A stretch of DNA of 64,000 nucleotides from Akkermansia sp. Lineage in GTDB: Bacteria > Verrucomicrobiota > Verrucomicrobiia > Verrucomicrobiales > Akkermansiaceae. The notes below the pieces were generated by a model. It was not told the origin of the DNA, searched no databases, and saw nothing but the letters and a program-made list of their open reading frames with translations. The DNA is taken from the NCBI GenBank assembly GCA_017398355.1, contig JAFQGD010000032.1:1-64000 (forward strand). Reading direction: 5' to 3'. This document shows, in pieces, positions 27,596 to 34,495 of this stretch; position 1 is the stretch's first letter, and each line of letters begins with the position of its first letter. Both the position numbers and the translations under genes were made by a program.

Positions 27596-29977
27596 TCAGA
27601 ATTCAACGGTGATTTCTCGGAACACAGCAGGAATTTCTGCTCGGAAAGTTTTGCCCCCCTCCACAGCCTCGCAGGGAATCGCCATGCCATCTGCCACCAA
27701 GTGAGGAGACGCGTGGTAGGGGAGCGCGTGCAACACGAGGGTAATCGTCTTGTTCGTAGCTGCCCTTTCCCCCTTTAATGTGCAGGATAGGGAGAACGAG
27801 CGCGCCGCAGCACAGTAGCGAAATTGGCGCAGCAGGTAATTTTCCTCCACAATGGCTTGCGGGTCATCTCCGGCATCTTCGTAATGGTAGCTCATCTCGC
27901 AAGTATGAGGAACCCACCACAAATCATAAGTGAGAGGGGGTGCAGGCAATTCATCCGCATACTGTTGCACCGGCCAACGCGGGATGATATGCCCGCCACG
28001 CACATACACCGGTATGCGAGAAAGGGGCGTATTGACCCACGTCTCGGATTCCGCCACAGGAGCAGGCGCATCTGTCCAAAAACAGTACCACGTACCCGGT
28101 GGCACATAGAGGAACCGCCCTGCCTCACCGGGATGATGCACCGGCACCACATAGAGCGAATCCCCCACAAAAAACTCACTACTGCGCCAGTAGGTATCCT
28201 CATTTTCCGGGAACATGAGTGCCAGCGAGCGGATGATGGGGGTTCCCTCCACCGAATAACGGTAAAACTGCGTATAGAAATAGGGCAACAAACGATAGCG
28301 CGTTTCTATTGCCTGCCGCACAGCGCCCTCCACCACAGGGCCAAATTGCCACGGTTCCTGTCCACCGTACTCACCATTATTGTGGTTGCGGAAGAATACA
28401 TGGAAAGCAGCCATTTGCATCCAGCGGCAGAAGAGTTCCGGCGTGGGTTTACCCAAAAAACCTCCCGTATCAGCACCGCAGAAGGACACCCCGCTGGCAG
28501 AAAGGCGCTGCACCATCAGGTTGGCCATTTTCAGGTTATCCCAATCGGAGTAGTTGTCACCCGTCCAGGTGGCAGCCCAACGCTGCAAACCGGCAAACCC
28601 CGCTCGGCTCAAAACAAAGGGGCGGCGCTGGGGAGCGCTCCGCTTCATCCCCAGACGCGTGGCCATTGCCATACATTGGCCGTACACATTGTGTGCCTTG
28701 AGGTGTGAGCATGAAAAACCATCAAACGCATGGCGGGTATCATCCGGGAATGTTTTATCCGGGAAGATGGCGGGTTCATTCATATCCGTCCACACGCCAC
28801 GCACACCATATTCAGCTATTTGGCGGTGAAAAAGCGCGGCCCACCATTCTCGCGTGTCAGGCGAGGTAAAATCAGGGAATGTGCAAGAACCGGGCCACAC
28901 ATCCCCCTCCAGCAGAGCGCCATCGTGCCGGCGACAGAACACATTGCGCTCAAACCCACTGCGCCACACATAATTATCCGGGTTGATTTTGATGCCGGGG
29001 TCTACAATCGTAACCACCTTGAACCCCTGCTCTCCCAAGCGGGCTATCATCTTATCCGGCTCCGGGAAGCGTTTCCGATCCCAAGTGAGAGCCTGATACT
29101 GGTTCATGTGGTGAATATCCAGGTGAATAGCATCGCAGGGAATGGAGCGATTGCGCAATTCGGCAGCCAGCTCCATCACATTAGATTCGGGGTAGTAACT
29201 CCACTTGCTCTGGTGGTATCCCAGCGCCCACAGTGGTGGCAGCGGTGGCAAACCGGTGAGGCGGGTGTACATCTTCACCGTGTCCAAAGCATCTTTGCCG
29301 GAGAGGAAGTAATAATCCATCACCCCGCCATCAGCCCCAAACAGCAGGCGATCCGCGCGCTCTTTACCAAAATCAAAGTACGAGCGCATCGTATTATCAA
29401 AGAAAATGCCATATTGGGTTCCCTCGTTGAGACAAAGGAAGAAAGGAATACTCTTATAGAGGGGGTCGCTGTCTGTGTTGAATTTATAGTGGTCTGCACC
29501 CCACATTTCAAAACGCCGCCCGCGCATGTTGAGAGCACAGGGCTTATCCCCCAGCGCAAAGAAATGAGCCTTTTCAGGCATTTTTTTGAGCACCCACACC
29601 AATTCATCCCCCGTGCGTTCCTGCAGGCGGTGGCCCATTCCCTCCGCATCTGCACACAAGATTCTGCCACAAGCATCCGCAAACTCCAATCCTGCATCAT
29701 CCTTGCGGATACGAACGCGCAGCGCAGGCGTGCGGACTTCGTAAAAAGAATCAGTCTCCCGCTCCGAGAGGGGCACCTGCTGCATTTTGAACTGTGGCGA
29801 CACCCCGTAACTGGGGATATTTTCGAACACGGCATGAGTCACATAGCGACAGCGTACCATGCCGGATTCCATAAAATACAAGCGTAAACGGTTCGTCGGC
29901 AGTTGAAGTTCCAACGTCCGTTCGTCCACCCATTCGTAGTGGTGGATACAATTCTTGGGGCGGGGGGAATCCATCAT
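27596..29977 (-). CDS. Glycoside hydrolase family 31 alpha-glycosidase
   Basis: 793 residues with no signal peptide, so probably cytoplasmic. The GH31 catalytic core is complete: nucleophile Asp398 in GVWTDMNEPAIF and acid/base Asp474 in WTGDNYSDWDNL, with HLDIHHM and the N-terminal GAL_mutarotas-like beta domain before them. The C-terminal beta domains (VGDSLYVVPV, IPVYVRGGHIIP) are also present. Alpha-glucosidase activity on oligosaccharides, or possibly alpha-xylosidase, is expected; the substrate cannot be fixed from sequence. It is 19 bases after the HIT gene and 11 before the kinase. Confidence 0.92.
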   Translation of the reverse strand: MMDSPRPKNCIHHYEWVDERTLELQLPTNRLRLYFMESGMVRCRYVTHAVFENIPSYGVSPQFKMQQVPLSERETDSFYEVRTPALRVRIRKDDAGLEFADACGRILCADAEGMGHRLQERTGDELVWVLKKMPEKAHFFALGDKPCALNMRGRRFEMWGADHYKFNTDSDPLYKSIPFFLCLNEGTQYGIFFDNTMRSYFDFGKERADRLLFGADGGVMDYYFLSGKDALDTVKMYTRLTGLPPLPPLWALGYHQSKWSYYPESNVMELAAELRNRSIPCDAIHLDIHHMNQYQALTWDRKRFPEPDKMIARLGEQGFKVVTIVDPGIKINPDNYVWRSGFERNVFCRRHDGALLEGDVWPGSCTFPDFTSPDTREWWAALFHRQIAEYGVRGVWTDMNEPAIFPDKTFPDDTRHAFDGFSCSHLKAHNVYGQCMAMATRLGMKRSAPQRRPFVLSRAGFAGLQRWAATWTGDNYSDWDNLKMANLMVQRLSASGVSFCGADTGGFLGKPTPELFCRWMQMAAFHVFFRNHNNGEYGGQEPWQFGPVVEGAVRQAIETRYRLLPYFYTQFYRYSVEGTPIIRSLALMFPENEDTYWRSSEFFVGDSLYVVPVHHPGEAGRFLYVPPGTWYCFWTDAPAPVAESETWVNTPLSRIPVYVRGGHIIPRWPVQQYADELPAPPLTYDLWWVPHTCEMSYHYEDAGDDPQAIVEENYLLRQFRYCAAARSFSLSCTLKGERAATNKTITLVLHALPYHASPHLVADGMAIPCEAVEGGKTFRAEIPAVFREITVEF

Positions 29978-29996
29978 TCAGATGGTGGCGCGGGGA

Positions 29997-30341
29997 CTAA
30001 CCCGGAGGCCACTGCAAGCTACGCCCACCGAGGATGTGAATGTGCAGATGCGGCACCGTCTGTCCGGCATCGGCTCCGGTGTTCATCACCGTGCGGAAGC
30101 CACCGGGCTCCAACCCCAAATCGCGGGCGACCTCACCCACTTTAAGCATCAGGTGTGCCAGCAAGGCTGCATCCTCAGCAGTTGCTGCGGCAATATCGCG
30201 CAGCGGCTTTCTTGGCACCAGCAACACATGCACCGGAGCAGCAGGTGCCACATCACGAAATGCAACACACAGCTCATCCTCATACACTATGGTGGCCGGT
30301 ATTTCTTTATCGGCTATTTTTTGGAAAAGAGTTTTCTCCAT
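29997..30341 (-). CDS. HIT-family nucleotide hydrolase (HINT type)
   Basis: A 114-residue histidine-triad protein, likely acting on nucleoside phosphoramidates or related AMP conjugates. The triad is VPHLHIHILGG with His98, His100 and His102. The N-terminal FQKIADKEIPATIVYEDELCVAFRD is typical of HINT. An in-frame upstream extension of 19 residues is rejected: the promoter TATACT box ends nine bases before the ATG at 30341. First gene of the four-gene operon. Confidence 0.93.
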   Translation of the reverse strand: MEKTLFQKIADKEIPATIVYEDELCVAFRDVAPAAPVHVLLVPRKPLRDIAAATAEDAALLAHLMLKVGEVARDLGLEPGGFRTVMNTGADAGQTVPHLHIHILGGRSLQWPPG

Positions 30342-30350
30342 CTCACGCGC

Positions 30351-30379
30351 AGTATAACGCAGCAACATTGAAATTGCAA
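30351..30379 (-). promoter_or_regulatory. Promoter of the HIT-GH31-kinase-lipocalin operon, predicted leaderless
   Basis: TTGCAA (30374-30379), 17 bases, TATACT (30351-30356) on the minus strand, nine bases before the ATG. Its -35 box directly abuts that of the divergent plus-strand promoter. Confidence 0.75.
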
Positions 30380-30408
30380 TTGCATTTTTGCATTCCACAC
30401 GTTATACT
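30380..30408 (+). promoter_or_regulatory. Promoter of the small membrane protein, predicted leaderless
   Basis: TTGCAT (30380-30385), 17 bases, TATACT (30403-30408), ten bases before the ATG at 30419. It is a near mirror image of the divergent promoter beside it. Confidence 0.75.
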
Positions 30409-30418
30409 GACCTCAGTC

Positions 30419-30697
30419 ATGCCGGAACAGGAAGATTTCAACACATTCAGCAGCTATGACTGCTTGGGAGCGATGCTCATGCTGAGCATCCTCCCCGTTG
30501 CTATAGCCATTGTGTTGTTGGAAAACATACCATTGGCCATCATCTTGGGTGTAGTGGGCGTGGTGTTGTCCCTAGGTGTTTTTTTATTAGCGCTTCTCAC
30601 GCATTGGAGAATCATCCCCCGCATTGTAGACATATTGGGCATGATTCTCACGCCCACCTATATTGGTATAGCAGTGTGGCTTTGGTGTACCATGTAA
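30419..30697 (+). CDS. Small hydrophobic membrane protein, unknown function (92 aa)
   Basis: Not recognised. The 92 residues hold a short acidic N-terminus (MPEQEDFNTFSSYD) followed by three hydrophobic stretches (about 17-34, 37-60 and 70-91). A long in-frame extension upstream overlaps the HIT gene and is rejected. If the start is the ATG at 30419, the mRNA is nearly leaderless. An internal ATG (MLSILPVAI) has GGGAG eight bases upstream and would remove the acidic head. It is transcribed alone, divergent from the HIT operon, and is convergent with the next gene. Confidence 0.65.
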   Translation: MPEQEDFNTFSSYDCLGAMLMLSILPVAIAIVLLENIPLAIILGVVGVVLSLGVFLLALLTHWRIIPRIVDILGMILTPTYIGIAVWLWCTM

Positions 30698-30728
30698 GGT
30701 ATAAAACCAGAGAAAAGCCTTTTATACC
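30698..30728. terminator. Possible bidirectional terminator between convergent genes
   Basis: GGTATAAAA (30698-30706) pairs with TTTTATACC (30720-30728) over nine bases in the 44-base gap between two stop codons. The A/T flanks provide T runs in both directions, but the stem is AT-rich and weak. Confidence 0.45.
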
Positions 30729-30741
30729 GGCAAGCTCTGCA

Positions 30742-31626
30742 TCACTCCATGAGGGCATCCCCCTCAATGGCAGATTCCGGCCATATCCCCTGCTCTACCA
30801 TAAAGACCTCCCACGAAAGAAGAATTTGCTCAAACACCGCAGGGTTTACCTCAAAATGAGTCAGCGTGTGGTCTCCACTCGGGCACAGCACCAATTCTGC
30901 CACATTGCCCAGCTGGCGCCACTCCTCGCAAAACCATTCGCGCATCTCAAAATCCAGCAAGGGGTCAGCCATGCCGTGCGCACAGAATAGCGGGGGTAGG
31001 TTGCGCCGCAGCAAAGCACACGGGTTGATAGAATCGGGGTTCGTCACCTCTGCCTTGACATTGAGGAGGCGAGCTTCCGGGGCATCAACATCCACCACGC
31101 CGCGTAAAATCGCCACGCAAGCCGGGGTGAGGGGCAGCACATCTTTGCTCCCGAGCTGCCACCAGCGGCGCGTCTCCAACATAGGCTGCATCGCAGCGTT
31201 GAGCGCCATGAGCCCACCGGCATCTGCCCCGGCAAGAGTAATGCGGTCTTGGTCTATCCCCAGCCCGGCAGCATTGTGGTGAATCCACCCCCAAGCATCC
31301 AATCCATCTTGGATGATGTCCTCAGCCGTCACCTCATAGCAAGCGTGGGTGCGGTACTCCGGCAGCACACACACAATTCCGCGGTGCGCCAAGTGCATAG
31401 CCCAGGAAACAAATTCCTCATTATATTCCAATGCCCACATACCCCCATGAAAAAACATGACAGCCGGGGCAAAAGCATCCGGGGTATGCCCGGCCGGGGC
31501 AAAAAGGCGGGCGCGCAGCTCCACTCCATCTGCAAAGCGCTTCCACACAAAGGTGGGCGCTTTATCCAGCATGCGCTGGCAGCGAGCCTCCTCGGCGGTA
31601 CGGGGTCTGCGTGGAAAGGGCGTCAT
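30742..31626 (-). CDS. Alpha/beta hydrolase of the HSL/esterase type with Asp at the nucleophile position
   Basis: 294 residues. The hormone-sensitive-lipase fold is clear: oxyanion-hole HGG at 60-62 (MFFHGGMWALEYNEEF), VCVLPEYRTH after the second strand, the nucleophile elbow around residue 135, then acid Asp221 (CAHGMADPLLDFE) and His253 (PSGDHTLTHFE). The elbow reads LAGADAGGL, whereas active members have G-D-S-A-G-G, so the catalytic Ser is replaced by Asp (codon GAT on the minus strand near 31222). It could be a non-catalytic binding protein or an enzyme with an Asp nucleophile, as in dehalogenases. No signal peptide. Its upstream region is shared with the divergent secreted protein. Confidence 0.82.
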   Translation of the reverse strand: MTPFPRRPRTAEEARCQRMLDKAPTFVWKRFADGVELRARLFAPAGHTPDAFAPAVMFFHGGMWALEYNEEFVSWAMHLAHRGIVCVLPEYRTHACYEVTAEDIIQDGLDAWGWIHHNAAGLGIDQDRITLAGADAGGLMALNAAMQPMLETRRWWQLGSKDVLPLTPACVAILRGVVDVDAPEARLLNVKAEVTNPDSINPCALLRRNLPPLFCAHGMADPLLDFEMREWFCEEWRQLGNVAELVLCPSGDHTLTHFEVNPAVFEQILLSWEVFMVEQGIWPESAIEGDALME

Positions 31627-31690
31627 AAAACAGGCATAGTATGCTATTTTCTTGCCATGAAAGCAAGTCTGATGTAAGTTCTAAACAGAT

Positions 31691-32728
31691 ATGAGAGCGT
31701 TTTTTTTCATCGGATGCTTACTGGGCATATGCTGTACCGGTATTTCTGAAGCACAAATGACTGCCGCCGGTTTAGACGCCGCAAAAAAACGGCACGCAGA
31801 GGCACAGAAGCGCGCCTCTACCCCCGCAGGCTTTATTTCCCCGGACCAAGAGCAGGCACGCAAAACCGCCGAAATGGTGTACAACACCTGGCGCCTGAGC
31901 ATGATTCGCGGCAGCGAACCCTCCTGGCGCAGCAGCACCACTGCAGCCCGCCAAGTAAAAGTACGCAATCTCATCATTTCCCAGCGCGGCAGCTTCCCCA
32001 GAGACTTCTTCAGCAAATTGCAGGAACCGCCCAAGTTGGAAAACTTTGCCTACGTGGGCTCCCTCTTGGGCTGCAATGGGCGCACCATGGCTTCTACCTA
32101 CATCGGCAAATTGCAACTGGGCAACGGCAAAGCCAAAGAAAATGCCTATGTGTTGGAGTTTGTCTTTGAAAACGGCAAATGGAAATTGGACCAGAGCCGC
32201 TTTTTTGATTTGAGCCAACTGCCCCAAGTACGCAAGCGCCTGCACAGCCGCGATCTGAGCGTTCTGCAGGAGCAAGACGGCTTCCAGCCCTACACCAGCA
32301 TTCCCAAAGCGCCCCCGGCATGCAAAGAGCCGGAGCTTATCGGCAAAATCTTTACAGATTGCCCCGGGCGATCCATCGATATGACCATCAATGGGGTATC
32401 CATTCATGAATTTGATGATGAACGCCGCGCAGATGTCATTTCCGGGGGGCTGAAACGCGGGCGCAACACCATCTCATACACCATCCGCGACCGCGAAGGA
32501 TTGAAACGCCCCGGCATGGGAATCGGCATTTTTGTCATGCCCGAAACACCGGGCAACACCCCCGTATGCGTGTTCGACCACCTGCTGGATGGCAACGATA
32601 AGGCCAACGGCGGCACCTTCACCTTCTTCATCGAAAACGCTCATATCGCTTCGATGAATCCTAAATACCAAGGTGAAAAACCGGCACCTTTCCACGCGGC
32701 ACCCTTGAAAGAAAAACCGAAAAAATAA
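31691..32728 (+). CDS. Secreted protein of unknown function (345 aa)
   Basis: Not recognised. The N-terminus is a Sec signal peptide (FFFIGCLLGICCTGISEA). Residues 22-60 are polar, Ala/Lys/Arg-rich and probably helical. The middle (IGKLQLGNGKAKENAYVLEFVFENGKWKLDQSRFFDLSQLP) looks like a small beta-rich module similar in outline to NTF2-like folds. The C-terminal half has a Cys pair (PPACKEPELIGKIFTDCPG), a beta-rich domain (MTINGVSIHEFDDERRADVISGGLKRGRNTISYTI), and a Lys/Pro-rich end. A TTGCCA-17-TAAGTT promoter ends ten bases before the ATG. Divergent from the esterase-like gene. Confidence 0.7.
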   Translation: MRAFFFIGCLLGICCTGISEAQMTAAGLDAAKKRHAEAQKRASTPAGFISPDQEQARKTAEMVYNTWRLSMIRGSEPSWRSSTTAARQVKVRNLIISQRGSFPRDFFSKLQEPPKLENFAYVGSLLGCNGRTMASTYIGKLQLGNGKAKENAYVLEFVFENGKWKLDQSRFFDLSQLPQVRKRLHSRDLSVLQEQDGFQPYTSIPKAPPACKEPELIGKIFTDCPGRSIDMTINGVSIHEFDDERRADVISGGLKRGRNTISYTIRDREGLKRPGMGIGIFVMPETPGNTPVCVFDHLLDGNDKANGGTFTFFIENAHIASMNPKYQGEKPAPFHAAPLKEKPKK

Positions 32729-32816
32729 AACATACCTCCCTGTGATCTGAGCTGCACTAGGCTTTATTATTCCTCCTTCCCCATCTCAGAATGACAGGCA
32801 GACACTCATTTTAGAC

Positions 32817-32846
32817 TGGCAATCCGCCCGCCTGCTATTGTATAAT
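32817..32846 (+). promoter_or_regulatory. Promoter of the lipoprotein-M23-TPR operon
   Basis: A perfect TATAAT (32841-32846) has TGGCAA (32817-32822) 18 bases upstream. The ATG follows 27 bases after the -10 box, giving a leader of about 20 bases with no visible ribosome binding site. Confidence 0.6.
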
Positions 32847-32873
32847 CAACCCAAGTTCAACCAGCGTCCGACC

Positions 32874-33443
32874 ATGAAACTTCGTTTTCTCTTGCCCCTT
32901 CTTTGCGCGATTACGGCATGCTTTAGCAGCTGCCAAAGCCAGAAAGCATACCCCGTGTACTTCCTGACGGAAGCGCGGGGCACGGAATCAGGTTCCCGTT
33001 TCCTTATCATGTACAGGGGGCGTCCCTTCACCAAGCTCCCCATTCTTACGCTTGAGCACTTCGAAAAGTTTCGTTCATTCGTCAATCCCAATGGTTCGTA
33101 TGGTGTAGAGCTCTTCATCAAGAAAGAATGGCGCACGCGCCTTTACTTGGCCACCCAAGAAAACATCGGGTTGCTGCTTTTGCCGGTAGTCAACGGCCTT
33201 GCTTTTGAGCCCCAGCGCATTGATAGAGCCGTGACAGACGGTGAGCTCGTCATTTGGAACGGCCTCAATGGCTATGACCTGAAGCAAATTGCCAAGACCG
33301 TCACCCCCATGGTGCCGGAAATTGAAGAAAAGCGTTTCTTGGATAAAAACCCACGCCCGCTGCCGGAGAAGCCGAAGGTACCCAACCAAGCCAAGGATCA
33401 CACCGGGCGCACCTTCGGAGAACTCTTCCACTCTGCCAATTAA
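32874..33443 (+). CDS. Small lipoprotein of unknown function, first gene of the M23 operon
   Basis: 189 residues with the lipobox SSC (CFSSCQSQK). A longer in-frame start is rejected because it would put 12 polar residues before the signal. The mature part has a mixed alpha/beta pattern (YFLTEARGTESGSRFLIMYRGRPFTKLPILTLEHFEKF) and a Pro/Lys-rich C-terminal third. No family recognised. Its stop codon overlaps the peptidase start as TAATG, so the two are translationally coupled. A role in localising or regulating the peptidase is inferred from context only. Confidence 0.75.
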   Translation: MKLRFLLPLLCAITACFSSCQSQKAYPVYFLTEARGTESGSRFLIMYRGRPFTKLPILTLEHFEKFRSFVNPNGSYGVELFIKKEWRTRLYLATQENIGLLLLPVVNGLAFEPQRIDRAVTDGELVIWNGLNGYDLKQIAKTVTPMVPEIEEKRFLDKNPRPLPEKPKVPNQAKDHTGRTFGELFHSAN

Positions 33444-34495
33444 TGCGGCACATCATTCTGCAGGTATTGATACTACTGAGCAGCTTGGGTTTTGCACAAG
33501 CTGCTCAGGATTTGGTGTATCGCTTACCTACGCTCAATGATGCTCTTTTTAGGGGAGACAACAATGGGTTCTACATGTACTGCGACCGCAACTTTGAAGG
33601 TGTACACTCCCAGCCCTGGGAAGCAGGCACATACGGCATGGTGCGCAATCCTTTCCGTGCATCTAATAACCAAGTGATGTTCAGCCGTATGCATGAAGGC
33701 ATTGATGTGAAGCCCCTGCAACGCGATGCCGCCGGTGAGCCCCTTGATGAGGTTCGCCCCATTGCTCCCGGTCGGGTTGTGCATGTGAACGATAGCCCCG
33801 GCAGCAGTAACTATGGCCGCTACGTTGTTGTGCAACACCGTGTCCCCGAGGGCAAAATCTACTCCTTGTATGCTCACCTCGCCTCCGTAGCCTGCACCGT
33901 AGGGCAGCTCGTCGGCACCGGCAATGTCTTGGGAATCATGGGCCACACAGGCGTGGGGCTCGACCGCGTGCGCTCCCACCTGCACTTGGAAATTGGCCTC
34001 CTCATCAATGAGGATTATGAAAAATTTTGTCCTCCCAGCAACAAGCAAGGGATGTACAATGGTTTGAATCTCATTGGCTTCAACCCCACAGACTTGCTCA
34101 TGATGAGCAAAGATGGCGCCCCTGTCTCTCTGACCCACTACTTCAGCACCCTCAAGGAACATTACCGCGTTCGCGTTCCCCGCATTGGCACCATGAACTT
34201 CCTGAAGCGCTACCCTTTCCTTTACAAAGGGAAACGCGGACTGCGCCCCAAATCGCTCGACATCGCCTTCACCTACGCAGGAGTCCCCATTGCCTTCTAT
34301 CCGTCGGATGAGGAAGTGAGCCAGCCCACCATCATCTCCTGCAAGCCCATGCCCACCCTGCAACAAAATTGCACGGTCAACCGCGTCAAAAACAGCAGCA
34401 AGGATGCCGCGCTCACCCGCTCCGGGCTAAACTACATCAACCAATACCTTTGGCTGGAAGGTCGTTACCCCGTTCCAGATTCCACCCAACCATGA
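33443..34495 (+). CDS. Secreted M23-family (LytM-type) peptidoglycan endopeptidase
   Basis: 350 residues with a signal peptide cleaved near AQAAQ. The M23 zinc site is complete: HEGID (His84, Asp88), the catalytic His145 in YSLYAHLASV, and His179/His181 in SHLHLEIG. The domain is followed by about 150 residues of unknown fold (DLLMMSKDGAPVSLTHYFSTLKEHYRVRVPRIG onward). It should cut peptide cross-bridges in the cell wall. It overlaps the lipoprotein upstream by one base (TAATG) and the TPR gene downstream by four (ATGA). The three very probably work as one envelope module. Confidence 0.9.
   Translation: MRHIILQVLILLSSLGFAQAAQDLVYRLPTLNDALFRGDNNGFYMYCDRNFEGVHSQPWEAGTYGMVRNPFRASNNQVMFSRMHEGIDVKPLQRDAAGEPLDEVRPIAPGRVVHVNDSPGSSNYGRYVVVQHRVPEGKIYSLYAHLASVACTVGQLVGTGNVLGIMGHTGVGLDRVRSHLHLEIGLLINEDYEKFCPPSNKQGMYNGLNLIGFNPTDLLMMSKDGAPVSLTHYFSTLKEHYRVRVPRIGTMNFLKRYPFLYKGKRGLRPKSLDIAFTYAGVPIAFYPSDEEVSQPTIISCKPMPTLQQNCTVNRVKNSSKDAALTRSGLNYINQYLWLEGRYPVPDSTQP

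Noticed and set aside
30155-30418. N-terminal part of a 180-residue plus-strand ORF
   Set aside because: It lies antisense to the HIT gene and upstream of the mapped-looking promoter. Only the last 92 codons look real.
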